Origin: Petrolisthes cinctipes
Taxonomy: Eukaryota; Arthropoda; Malacostraca; Decapoda; Porcellanidae
Direction of reading: 5' to 3'
NCBI GenBank assembly: GCA_033782935.1
Contig: JAWQEG010000166.1
Coordinates: 400,001-464,000, forward strand
DNA: 64,000 nt
A model generated the notes under the pieces. It made no database searches, was not told the DNA's origin, and saw nothing but the letters and a program-made list of their open reading frames with translations. Shown here one piece after another: positions 10,074 to 22,443 of this stretch; the stretch's first letter is position 1, and the number at the start of each line of letters is the position of its first letter. A program made the position numbers and the translations under genes.

Positions 10074-11836
10074 CACCTAAAATATCGATTTTCAGCATAT
10101 TTCGGGCCTGTATTTTGAAAATACTCTAACACGGAGTAGGCATGTACAGATCGCTTCTGTGACCCCAAAATATCGAATTTTCGGGTGTTTTGGGCCTGAA
10201 TTTGAGATATCGACTTTGGGCACCTAAAATATCGATTTTTAGCATGTTTTGGGCCTATATTTTGAAAATATTCTAGCACTGAGTAGGCATGTACAGATCG
10301 CTTCTGGGACCCCAAAATATCGAATTTTCGGGTGTTTGGAGCCTGAATTTGAGATATAAACGGTTAAAAAAAATGCATGCACATATCGACTTTTGGGCAC
10401 CTAAAATATCGATTTTCAACATATTTCGGGCCTGTATTTTGAAAATACTCTAACACGGAGTAGGCATGTACAGATCGCTTCTGGGACCCCAAAATATCGA
10501 ATTTTAGGGTGTTTTGGGCCTGAATTTGAGATATCGACTTTGGGCACCTAAAATATCGATTTTTAGCATGTTTTGGGCCTATATTTTGAAAATATTCTAG
10601 CACTGAGTAGGCATGTACAGATCGCTTCTGAGACCCCAAAATATGGAATTTTCGGGTGTTTGAAGCCTGAATTTGAGATATAAACGGGTACAGAAGATGC
10701 ATGCACATATCGACTTTTGGGCACCTAAAATATCGATTTTCTGAATGTTTTGGGCCATTATTTTGAAAATACTCTAACACGGAGTAGGCATGTACAGATC
10801 GCTTCTGGGACCCCAAAAATCGAATTTTCGGGTGTTTTGGGCCTGAATTTGAGATATCGACTTTAGGTACCTAAAATATCGATTTTTAGCATGTTTTGGG
10901 CCTATATTTTAAAAATATTTTAGCACTGAGTAGCCATGTACAGATCGCTTCTGCGACCCCAAAATATTGAATTTTCGGGTGTTTTGAGCCTGAATTTGAG
11001 ATATAAACGGGTACTGAAGATGCATGCACATATCGACTTTTGGGCACCTAAAATATCGATTTTCTGTATGTTTTGGGCCTGTATTTTGAAAATACTCTAA
11101 CACGGAGTAGGCATGTACAGATCGCTTCTGGGACCCCAAAATATCGAATTTTCAAATGTTTTGGGCCTGAATTTGAGATATCGACTTTGGGCACCTAAAA
11201 TATCGATTTTTAGCATGTTTTGGGCCTATATTTTGAAAATATTCTAGCACTGAGTAGGCATGTACAGATCGCTTCTGGGACCCCAAAAATCGAATTTTCG
11301 GGTGTTTTGGGCCTGAATTTGAGATAACGACTTTGGGCACCTAAAATATCGATTTTTAGCATGTTTTGGGCCTATAATTTTAAAATATTCTAGCACTGAG
11401 TAGCCATGTACAGATCGCTTCTGGGACCCCAAAATATCGAATTTTCGGGTGTTTTGAGCCTGAATTTGAGATATAAACGGGTACATAAGATGCATGCGCA
11501 TATCGACTTTTGGGCACCTAAAATATCGATTTTCTGTATGCTTTGGGCCTGTATTTTGAAAATACACTAACACGGAGTAAGCATGTACAGATGGCTTCTG
11601 GGACCCCAAAAGTCGAATTTTCGGGTGTTTTGGGCCTGAATTTGAGATATCGACTTTAGGCACCTAAAATATCGATTTTTAGCATGTTTTGGGCCTATAT
11701 TTTAAAAATATTTTAGCACTGAGTAGCCATGTACAGATCGCTTCTGCGACCCCAAAATATTGAATTTTCGGGTGTTTTGAGCCTGAATTTGAGATATAAA
11801 CGGGAACAGAAAATGCATGCACATATTGACTATGGG
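10074..11836. repeat. HOR copy, 11-mer (1763 bp, sub-type b)
   Basis: This is a full HOR copy with the private marks GAATTTTAGGGTG (near 10500) and TTTAGGTACC (near 10864). These define sub-type b, also found from 13424, 17332 and 20681. It also carries ATATGGAATTTTC, which is absent from the copies before 6.8 kb. Confidence 0.9.
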
Positions 11837-13423
11837 CACCTAAAATATCGATTTTCAGCATATTTCGGGCCTGTATTTTGAAAATACTCTAACACGGAGT
11901 AGGCATGTACAGATCGCTTCTGTGACCCCAAAATATCGAATTTTCGGGTATTTTGGGCCTGAATTTGAGATATCGACTTTGGGCACCTAAAATATCGATT
12001 TTTAGCATGTTTTGGGCCTATATTTTGAAAATATTCTAGCACTGAGTAGGCATGTACAGATCGCTTCTGGGACCCCAAAATATCGAATTTTCGGGTGTTT
12101 GGAGCCTGAATTTGAGATATAAACGGGTAAAGAAGATGCATGCACATATCGACTTTTGGGCACCTAAAATATCGATTTTCAACATATTTCGGGCCTGTAT
12201 TTTGAAAATACTCTAACACGGAGTAGGCATGTACAGATCGCTTCTGGGACCCCAAAATATCGAATTTTCGGGTGTTTTGGGCCTGAATTTGAGATATCGA
12301 CTTTGGGCACCTAAAATATCGATTTTTAGCATGTTTTGGGCCTATATTTTGAAAATATTCTAGCACTGAGTAGGCATGTACAGATCGCTTCTGAGACCCC
12401 AAAATATGGAATTTTCGGGTGTTTGAAGCCTGAATTTGAGATATAAACGGGTACAGAAGATGCATGCACATATCGACTTTTGGGCACCTAAAATATCGAT
12501 TTTCTGAATGTTTTGGGCCATTATTTTGAAAATACTCTAACACGGAGTAGGCATGTACAGATCGCTTCTGGGACCCCAAAAATCGAATTTTCGGGTGTTT
12601 TGGGCCTGAATTTGAGATATCGACTTTAGGCACCTAAAATATCGATTTTTAGCATGTTTTGGGCCTATATTTTAAAAATATTTTAGCACTGAGTAGCCAT
12701 GTACAGATCGCTTCTGCGACCCCAAAATATTGAATTTTCGGGTGTTTTGAGCCTGAATTTGAGATATAAACGGGTACTGAAGATGCATGCACATATCGAC
12801 TTTTGGGCACCTAAAATATCGATTTTCTGTATGTTTTGGGCCTGTATTTTGAAAATACTCTAACACGGAGTAGGCATGTACAGATCGCTTCTGGGACCCC
12901 AAAATATCGAATTTTCAAATGTTTTGGGCCTGAATTTGAGATATCGACTTTGGGCACCTAAAATATCGATTTTTAGCATGTTTTGGGCCTATATTTTGAA
13001 AATATTCTAGCACTGAGTAGGCATGTACAGATCGCTTCTGGGACCCCAAAAATCGAATTTTCGGGTGTTTTGGGCCTGAATTTGAGATAACGACTTTGGG
13101 CACCTAAAATATCGATTTTTAGCATGTTTTGGGCCTATAATTTTAAAATATTCTAGCACTGAGTAGCCATGTACAGATCGCTTCTGGGACCCCAAAATAT
13201 CGAATTTTCGGGTGTTTTGAGCCTGAATTTGAGATATAAACGGGTACATAAGATGCATGCACATATCGACTTTTGGGCACCTAAAATATCGATTTTCTGT
13301 ATGCTTTGGGCCTGTATTTTGAAAATACACCAACACGGAGTAGGCATGTACAGATGGCTTCTGGGACCCCAAAAATCGAATTTTCGGGTGTTTTGGGCCT
13401 GAATTTGAGATATCGACTTTAGG
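11837..13423. repeat. HOR copy, 10-mer variant (1587 bp, sub-type a)
   Basis: This copy has ten monomers; the closing 176-bp L is missing. The mark GGGTATTTTGGG identifies sub-type a. With the preceding b copy it forms a 3350-bp unit (10,074-13,423) that starts again at 13,424, and which is repeated at 17,332-20,680. Confidence 0.88.
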
Positions 13424-14541
13424 CACCTAAAATATCGATTTTTAGCATGTTTTGGGCCTATATTTTAAAAATATTTTAGCACTGAGTAGCCATGTACAGA
13501 TCGCTTCTGTGACCCCAAAATATCGAATTTTCGGGTGTTTTGGGCCTGAATTTGAGATATCGACTTTGGGCACCTAAAATATCGATTTTTAGCATGTTTT
13601 GGGCCTATATTTTGAAAATATTCTAGCACTGAGTAGGCATGTACAGATCGCTTCTGGGACCCCAAAATATCGAATTTTCGGGTGTTTGGAGCCTGAATTT
13701 GAGATATAAACGGGTAAAGAAGATGCATGCACATATCGACTTTTGGGCACCTAAAATATCGATTTTCAACATATTTCGGGCCTGTATTTTGAAAATACTC
13801 TAACACGGAGTAGGCATGTACAGATCGCTTCTGGGACCCCAAAATATCGAATTTTAGGGTGTTTTGGGCCTGAATTTGAGATATCGACTTTGGGCACCTA
13901 AAATATCGATTTTTAGCATGTTTTGGGCCTATATTTTGAAAATATTCTAGCACTGAGTAGGCATGTACAGATCGCTTCTGAGACCCCAAAATATGGAATT
14001 TTCGGGTGTTTGAAGCCTGAATTTGAGATATAAACGGGTACAGAAGATGCATGCACATATCGACTTTTGGGCACCTAAAATATCGATTTTCTGAATGTTT
14101 TGGGCCATTATTTCGAAAATACTCTAACACGGAGTAGGCATGTACAGATCGCTTCTGGGACCCCAAAAATCGAATTTTCGGGTGTTTTGGGCCTGAATTT
14201 GAGATATCGACTTTAGGTACCTAAAATATCGATTTTTAGCATGTTTTGGGCCTATATTTTAAAAATATTTTAGCACTGAGTAGCCATGTACAGATCGCTT
14301 CTGCGACCCCAAAATATTGAATTTTCGGGTGTTTTGAGCCTGAATTTGAGATATAAACGGGTACTGAAGATGCATGCACATATCGACTTTTGGGCACCTA
14401 AAATATCGATTTTCTGTATGTTTTGGGCCTGTATTTTGAAAATACTCTAACACGGAGTAGGCATGTACAGATCGCTTCTGGGACCCCAAAATATCGAATT
14501 TTTAAATGTTTTGGGCCTGAATTTGAGATATCGACTTTGGG
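13424..14541. repeat. Partial HOR copy (1118 bp, 7 monomers, sub-type b)
   Basis: The first monomer (13424-13570, 147 bp) is a junction hybrid. It begins like the last HOR unit (alpha half with GTAGCCATG) and ends like the first HOR unit (CTTCTGTGACC and a short H2). One 176-bp monomer has thus been lost by a crossover between adjacent units. The copy ends at the 7.26-kb duplication junction. Confidence 0.83.
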
Positions 14542-15040
14542 CACCTAAAATATCGATTTTTAGCATGTTTTGGGCCTATATTTTGAAAATATTCTAGCAC
14601 TGAGTAGGCATGTACAGATCGCTTCTGAGACCCCAAAATATCGAATTTTCGGGTGTTTGAAGCCTGAATTTGAGATATAAACGGGTACAGAAGATGCATG
14701 CACATATCGACTTTTGGGCACCTAAAATATCGATTTTCTGTATGTTTTGGGCCATTATTTTGAAAATATTCTAACACGGAGTAGGCATGTACAGATCGCT
14801 TCTGGGACCCCAAAAATCGAATTTTCGGGTGTTTTGGTCCTGAATTTGAGATATCGACTTTAGGCACTTAAAATATCGATTTTTAGCATGTTTTGGGCCT
14901 ATATTTTAAAAATATTTTAGCACTGAGTAGCCATGTACAGATCGCTTCTGCGACCCCAAAATATTGAATTTTCGGGTGTTTTGAGCCTGAATTTGAGATA
15001 TAAACGGGAATAGAAAATGCATGCACATATTGACTATGGG
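14542..15040. repeat. HOR fragment at duplication start (499 bp)
   Basis: Three monomers of 177, 146 and 176 bp correspond to 7284-7782. They include the shared mark TATTCTAACACGG at about 14,767 (7,508 in copy 1), a mix of alpha- and beta-type bases. Two private changes are GGTCCTGAATT and GGCACTTAAAA. Confidence 0.82.
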
Positions 15041-16832
15041 CACCTAAAATATCGATTTTCAGCATATTTCGGGCCTGTATTTTGAAAATACTCTAACACG
15101 GAGTAGGCATGTACAGATCGCTTCTGTGACCCAAAAATATAGAATTTTCGGGTGTTTTAGGCCTGAATTTGAGATATCGACTTTGGGCACCTAAAATATC
15201 GATTTTTAGCATGTTTTGGGCCTATATTTTGAAATAATTCTAGCACTGAGTAGGCATGTACAGATCGCTTCTGGGACCCCAAAATATCGAATTTTCGGGT
15301 GTTTGGAGCCTGAATTTGAGATATAAACGGGTACAGAAAATGCATGCACATATAGACTTTTGGGCACCTAAAATATCGATTTTCTGTATGCTTTGGGCCT
15401 GTATTTTGAAAATACTCTAACACGGAGTAGGCATGTACAGATCGCTTCTGGGACCCCAAAAATCGAATTTTCGGGTGTTTTGAGCCTGAATTTGAAATAT
15501 AAACGGGTACAGAAAATGCATGCACATATTGACTATGGGCACCTAAAATATCGATTTTTAACATATTTCGGGCCTGTATTTTGAAAATACTCTAACACGG
15601 AGTAGGCATGTACAGATCGCTTCTGGGACCCCAAAATATCGAATTTTCGGGTGTTTTGGGCCTGAATTTGAGATATCGACTTTGGGTACCTAAAATATCG
15701 ATTTTTAGCATGTTTTGGGCCTATATTTTGAAAATGTTCTAGCACTGAGTAGGCATGTACAGATCGCTTCTGGGACCCCAAAATATCGAATTTTCGGGTG
15801 TTTTGAGCATGAATTTGAGATATAATCGGGTACAGAAAATGCATGCAAATATTGACTTTGGGCACCTAAAATATCGATTTTCAGCATGTTTTGAGCCTAT
15901 ATTTTGAAATAATTCTAGCACTGAGTAGGCATGTACAGATCGCTTCTGTGACCCAAAAATATCGAATTTTCGGGTGTTTTGAGGTTGAATTTGGGATATA
16001 AACGGGTGCAGAAGATGCATACACATATTGACTTTGGTCACCTAAAATATCGATTTTCAGCATGTTTTGGGCCTGTATTTTGAAAATACTTTAACACGGA
16101 GTAGGCAAGTACAGATCGCTTCTGGGACCCCAAAATATCGAATTTTCGGGTGTTTGGAGAATGAATTTGAGATATAAACTGGTACAGAAGATGCATCCAG
16201 ATATCGACTTTTGGGCACCAAAAAGATCGATTTTCAGTATGTTTTGGGCCTGTATATTGAAAATACTCTAAAACGGAGTAGGCATGTACAGATCGCTTCT
16301 GGGACCCCAAAATATCGAAATTTTCGGGGTTTAGGGCCTGAATTTGAGATATCGACTTTGGGCACCCAAAATATCGAATTTTAGCATGTTTTGGGCCTAT
16401 ATTTTGAAAAGATTCTAGCACTGAGTAGGCATGTACAGATCGCTTCTGGGACACAAAAATACCGAATTTTCGGGTGTTTTGAGCCTGAATTTGAGATATA
16501 AACGGGTACAGAAGATGCATGCACATATCGACTTTTGGGCACCTAAAATATCGATTTTCTGTATGTTTTGGGCCTGTATTTTGAAAATACTCTAACACGG
16601 AGTAAGCATGTACAGATCGCTTCTGGGACCCCAAAATATCGAATTTTCGGGTGTTTTGGGCCTGAATTTGAGATATCGACTTTGGGCACCTAAAATTTCG
16701 ATTTTTAGCATGTTTTGAGCCAATATTTTGAAAATATTCTAGCACTGAGTAGGCATGTACAGATCGCTTCTGGGACCCCAAAAATCGAATTTTCGGGTGT
16801 TTTGGGCCTGAATTTGAGATAACGACTTTGGG
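15041..16832. repeat. Divergent L-rich block, copy 2
   Basis: This corresponds unit for unit to 7783-9574 at an offset of 7258. Differences are few: for example AAACTGGTAC near 16177 for AAACGGGTAC, and GGGACACAAAAATACC near 16448 for GGGACCCAAAAATACC. Confidence 0.85.
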
Positions 16833-17331
16833 CAACTAAAATATCGATTTTTAGCATGTTTTGGGCCTATAATTTTAAAATATTCTAGCACTGAGTAACC
16901 ATGTACAGATCGCTTCTGGGACCCCAAAATATCGAATTTTCGGGTGTTTTGAGCCTGAATTTGAGATATAAACGGATACATAAGATGCATGCACATATCG
17001 ACTTTTGGGCACCTAAAATATCGATTTTCTGTATGCTTTGGGCCTGTATTTTGAAAATACACTAACACGGAGTAGGCATGTACAGATGGCTTCTGGGACC
17101 CCAAAAATCGAATTTTCGGGTGTTTTCGGCCTGAATTTGAGATATCGACTTTAGGCACCTAAAATATCGATTTTTAGCATGTTTTGGGCCTATTTTTAAA
17201 AAATATTTTAGCACTGAGTAGCCATGTACAGATCGCTTCTGCGACCCCAAAATATTGAATTTTCGGCTGTTTGGAGAATGAATTTGAGATATAAACGGGA
17301 ACAGAAAATGCATGCACATATTGACTATGGG
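16833..17331. repeat. HOR tail (499 bp, 3 monomers)
   Basis: This is the 7258-bp offset copy of 9575-10073, with the same three HOR-tail monomers and the same GGCTGTTTGGAGAATG variant near 17,265-17,280. Confidence 0.82.
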
Positions 17332-19093
17332 CACCTAAAATATCGATTTTCAGCATATTTCGGGCCTGTATTTTGAAAATACTCTAACACGGAGTAGGCA
17401 TGTACAGATCGCTTCTGTGACCCCAAAATATCGAATTTTCGGGTGTTTTGGGCCTGAATTTGAGATATCGACTTTGGGCACCTAAAATATCGATTTTTAG
17501 CATGTTTTGGGCCTATATTTTGAAAATATTCTAGCACTGAGTAGGCATGTACAGATCGCTTCTGGGACCCCAAAATATCGAATTTTCGGGTGTTTGGAGC
17601 CTGAATTTGAGATATAAACGGGTAAAGAAGATGCATGCACATATCGACTTTTGGGCACCTAAAATATCGATTTTCAACATATTTCGGGCCTGTATTTTGA
17701 AAATACTCTAACACGGAGTAGGCATGTACAGATCGCTTCTGGGACCCCAAAATATCGAATTTTAGGGTGTTTTGGGCCTGAATTTGAGATATCGACTTTG
17801 GGCACCTAAAATATCGATTTTTAGCATGTTTTGGGCCTATATTTTGAAAATATTCTAGCACTGAGTAGGCATGTACAGATCGCTTCTGAGACCCCAAAAT
17901 ATGGAATTTTCGGGTGTTTGAAGCCTGAATTTGAGATATAAACGGGTACAGAAGATGCATGCACATATCGACTTTTGGGCACCTAAAATATCGATTTTCT
18001 GAATGTTTTGGGCCATTATTTTGAAAATACTCTAACACGGAGTAGGCATGTACAGATCGCTTCTGGGACCCCAAAAATCGAATTTTCGGGTGTTTTGGGC
18101 CTGAATTTGAGATATCGACTTTAGGTACCTAAAATATCGATTTTTAGCATGTTTTGGGCCTATATTTTAAAAATATTTTAGCACTGAGTAGCCATGTACA
18201 GATCGCTTCTGCGACCCCAAAATATTGAATTTTCGGGTGTTTTGAGCCTGAATTTGAGATATAAACGGGTACTGAAGATGCATGCACATATCGACTTTTG
18301 GGCACCTAAAATATCGATTTTCTGTATGTTTTGGGCCTGTATTTTGAAAATACTCTAACACGGAGTAGGCATGTACAGATCGCTTCTGGGACCCCAAAAG
18401 TCGAATTTTCGGGTGTTTTGGGCCTGAATTTGAGATAACGACTTTGGGCACCCAAAATATCGAATTTTAGCATGTTTTGGGCCTATATTTTGAAAATATT
18501 CTAGCACTGAGTAGGCATGTACAGATCGCTTCTGGGACCCCAAAAATCGAATTTTCGGGTGTTTTGGGCCTGAATTTGAGATAACGACTTTGGGCACCTA
18601 AAATATCGATTTTTAGCATGTTTTGGGCCTATAATTTTAAAATATTCTAGCACTGAGTAGCCATGTACAGATCGCTTCTGGGACCCCAAAATATCGAATT
18701 TTCGGGTGTTTTGAGCCTGAATTTGAGATATAAACGGGTACATAAGATGCATGCACATATCGACTTTTGGGCACCTAAAATATCGATTTTCTGTATGCTT
18801 TGGGCCTGTATTTTGAAAATACACTAACACGGAGTAAGCATGTACAGATGGCTTCTGGGACCCCAAAAGTCGAATTTTCGGGTGTTTTGGGCCTGAAATT
18901 GAGATATCGACTTTAGGCACCTAAAATATCGATTTTTAGCATGTTTTGGGCCTATATTTTAAAAATATTTTAGCACTGAGTAGCCATGTACAGATCGCTT
19001 CTGCGACCCCAAAATATTGAATTTTCGAGTGTTTTGAGCCTGAATTTGAGATATAAACGGGAACAGAAAATGCATGCACATATTGACTATGGG
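17332..19093. repeat. HOR copy, 11-mer (1762 bp, sub-type b)
   Basis: This is the partner of 10074-11836. It is 1 bp shorter because the monomer at 18303-18448 has been replaced by a 146-bp version (AAAAGTCGAATTTTC, GAGATAACG). The next unit starts with CACCCAAAATATCGAATTTT, a form otherwise seen in the divergent block. Confidence 0.88.
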
Positions 19094-20680
19094 CACCTAA
19101 AATATCGATTTTCAGCATATTTCGGGCCTGTATTTTGAAAATACTCTAACACGGAGTAGGCATGTACAGATCGCTTCTGTGACCCCAAAATATCGAATTT
19201 TCGGGTATTTTGGGCCTGAATTTGAGATATCGACTTTGGGCACCTAAAATATCGATTTTTAGCATGTTTTGGGCCTATATTTTTAAAATATTCTAGCACT
19301 GAGTAGGCATGTACAGATCGCTTCTGGGACCCCAAAATATCGAATTTTCGGGTGTTTGGAGCCTGAATTTGAGATATAAACGGGTAAAGAAGATGCATGC
19401 ACATATCGACTTTTGGGCACCTAAAATATCGATTTTCAACATATTTCGGGCCTGTATTTTGAAAATACTCTAACACGGAGTAGGCATGTACAGATCGCTT
19501 CTGGGACCCCAAAATATCGAATTTTCGGGTGTTTTGGGCCTGAATTTGAGATATCGACTTTGGGCACCTAAAATATCGATTTTTAGCATGTTTTGGGCCT
19601 ATATTTTGAAAATATTCTAGCACTGAGTAGGCATGTACAGATCGCTTCTGAGACCCCAAAATATGGAATTTTCGGGTGTTTGAAGCCTGAATTTGAGATA
19701 TAAACGGGTACAGAAGATGCATGCACATATCGACTTTTGGGCACCTAAAATATCGATTTTCTGAATGTTTTGGGCCATTATTTTGAAAATACTCTAACAC
19801 GGAGTAGGCATGTACAGATCGCTTCTGGGACCCCAAAAATCGAATTTTCGGGTGTTTTGGGCCTGAATTTGAGATATCGACTTTAGGCACCTAAAATATC
19901 GATTTTTAGCATGTTTTGGGCCTATATTTTAAAAATATTTTAGCACTGAGTAGCCATGTACAGATCGCTTCTGCGACCCCAAAATATTGAATTTTCGGGT
20001 GTTTTGAGCCTGAATTTGAGATATAAACGGGTACTGAAGATGCATGCACATATCGACTTTTGGGCACCTAAAATATCGATTTTCTGTATGTTTTGGGCCT
20101 GTATTTTGAAAATACTCTAACACGGAGTAGGCATGTACAGATCGCTTCTGGGACCCCAAAATATCGAATTTTCAAATGTTTTGGGACTGAATTTGAGATA
20201 TCGACTTTGGGCACCTAAAATATCGATTTTTAGCATGTTTTGGGCCTATATTTTGAAAATATTCTAGCACTGAGTAGGCATGTACAGATCGCTTCTGGGA
20301 CCCCAAAAATCGAATTTTCGGGTGTTTTGGGCCTGAATTTGAGATAACGACTTTGGGCACCTAAAATATCGATTTTTAGCATGTTTTGGGCCTATAATTT
20401 TAAAATATTCTAGCACTGAGTAGCCATGTACAGATCGCTTCTGTGACCCCAAAATATCGAATTTTCGGGTGTTTTGAGCCGGAATTTGAGATATAAACGG
20501 GTACATAAGATGCATGCACATATCGACTTTTGGGCACCTAAAATATCGATTTTCTGTATGCTTTGGGCCTGTATTTTGAAAATACACTAACACGGAGTAG
20601 GCATGTACAGATGGCTTCTGGGACCCCAAAAATCGAATTTTCGGGTGTTTTGGGCCTGAATTTGAGATATCGACTTTAGG
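19094..20680. repeat. HOR copy, 10-mer variant (1587 bp, sub-type a)
   Basis: This is the partner of 11837-13423 at an offset of 7257, with the same missing final L monomer and the GGGTATTTTGGG mark near 19203. Confidence 0.88.
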
Positions 20681-21798
20681 CACCTAAAATATCGATTTTT
20701 AGCATGTTTTGGGCCTATATTTTAAAAATATTTTAGCACTGAGTAGCCATGTACAGATCGCTTCTGTGACCCCAAAATATCGAATTTTCGGGTGTTTTGG
20801 GCCTGAATTTGAGATATCGACTTTGGGCACCTAAAATATCGATTTTTAGCATGTTTTGGGCCTATATTTTGAAAATATTCTAGCACTGAGTAGGCATGTA
20901 CAGATCGCTTCTGGGACCCCAAAATATCGAATTTTCGGGTGTTTGGAGCCTGAATTTGAGATATAAACGGGTAAAGAAGATGCATGCACATATCGACTTT
21001 TGGGCACCTAAAATATCGATTTTCAACATATTTCGGGCCTGTATTTTGAAAATACTCTAACACGGAGTAGGCATGTACAGATCGCTTCTGGGACCCCAAA
21101 ATATCGAATTTTAGGGTGTTTTGGGCCTGAATTTGAGATATCGACTTTGGGCACCTAAATTATCGATTTTTAGCATGTTTTGGGCCTATATTTTGAAAAT
21201 ATTCTAGCACTGAGTAGGCATGTACAGATCGCTTCTGAGACCCCAAAATATGGAATTTTCGGGTGTTTGAAGCCTGAATTTGAGATATAAACGGGTACAG
21301 AAGATGCATGCACATATCGACTTTTGGGCACCTAAAATATCGATTTTCTGAATGTTTTGGGCCATTATTTTGAAAATACTCTAACACGGAGTAGGCATGT
21401 ACAGATCGCTTCTGGGACCCCAAAAATCGAATTTTCGGGTGTTTTGGGCCTGAATTTGAGATATCGACTTTAGGTACCTAAAATATCGATTTTTAGCATG
21501 TTTTGGGCCTATATTTTAAAAATATTTTAGCACTGAGTAGCCATGTACAGATCGCTTCTGCGACCCCAAAATATTGAATTTTCGGGTGTTTTGAGCCTGA
21601 ATTTGAGATATAAACGGGTACTGAAGATGCATGCACATATCGACTTTTGGGCACCTAAAATATCGATTTTCTGTATGTTTTGGGCCTGTATTTTGAAAAT
21701 ACTCTAACACGGAGTAGGCATGTACAGATCGCTTCTTGGACCCCAAAATATCGAATTTTCAAATGTTTTGGGCCTGAATTTGAGATATCGACTTTGGG
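20681..21798. repeat. Partial HOR copy (1118 bp, sub-type b)
   Basis: This is the partner of 13424-14541. It carries the same hybrid first monomer (GTAGCCATG followed by CTTCTGTGACC), GAATTTTAGGGTG near 21110 and TTTAGGTACC near 21472. Confidence 0.84.
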
Positions 21799-22443
21799 CA
21801 CCTAAAATATCGATTTTTAGCATGTTTTGGGCCTATATTTTGAAAATATTCTAGCACTGAGTAGGCATGTACAGATCGCTTCTGGGACCCCAAAAATCGA
21901 ATTTTCGGGTGTTTTGGGCCTGAATTTGAGATAACGACTTTGGGCACCTAAAATATCGATTTTTAGCATGTTTTGGGCCTATAATTTTAAAATATTCTAG
22001 CACTGAGTAGCCATGTACAGATCGCTTCTGGGACCCCAAAATATCGAATTTTCGGGTGTTTTGAGCCTGAATTTGAGATATAAACGGGTACATAAGATGC
22101 ATGCACATATCGACTTTTGGGCACCTAAAATATCGATTTTCTGTATGCTTTGGGCCTGTATTTTGAAAATACACTAACACGGAGTAAGCATGTACAGATG
22201 GCTTCTGGGACCCCAAAAGTCGAATTTTCGGGTGTTTTGGGCCTGAATTTGAGATATCGACTTTAGGCACCTAAAATATCGATTTTTAGCATGTTTTGGG
22301 CCTATATTTTAAAAATATTTTAGCACTGAGTAGCCATGTACAGATCGCTTCTGCGACCCCAAAATATTGAATTTTCGGGTGTTTTGAGCCTGAATTTGAG
22401 ATATAAACGGGAACAGAAAATGCATGCACATATTGACTATGGG
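21799..22443. repeat. HOR tail (645 bp, 4 monomers)
   Basis: Monomers of 146, 177, 146 and 176 bp complete the HOR that began at 20681. Here the array runs through the position where copy 1 of the 7.26-kb duplication jumped back, which marks the end of that duplication. Confidence 0.84.

Larger units (their letters stand above)
7284..14541. repeat. 7.26-kb segmental tandem duplication, copy 1
   Basis: Sequence at position x recurs at x+7258 (x+7257 in the last third) across this whole block. Shared private marks include GACCCAAAAATATAG near 7870 and 15128, and TTTTGAGGTTGAATTTGGG near 8719 and 15977. Also shared are CCAGATATCGAC near 8939 and 16197, and TATCGAAATTTTCGGG near 9055 and 16313. 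The block holds the end of a HOR copy, the divergent block, and HOR copies at 10074, 11837 and 13424. Confidence 0.9.
14542..21798. repeat. 7.26-kb segmental tandem duplication, copy 2
   Basis: This is the direct tandem partner of 7284-14541, 7257 bp long. The junction lies in the monomer at 14395-14541. There the HOR position jumps back by two S-L dimers' worth of sequence, and TTTTTAAATG (TTTTCAAATG in other copies) joins a unit that continues like 7284. After 21798 the sequence continues along the HOR instead of jumping, so exactly two copies are present. The two copies differ by scattered single bases and one converted patch near 18,379-18,480. Confidence 0.9.
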
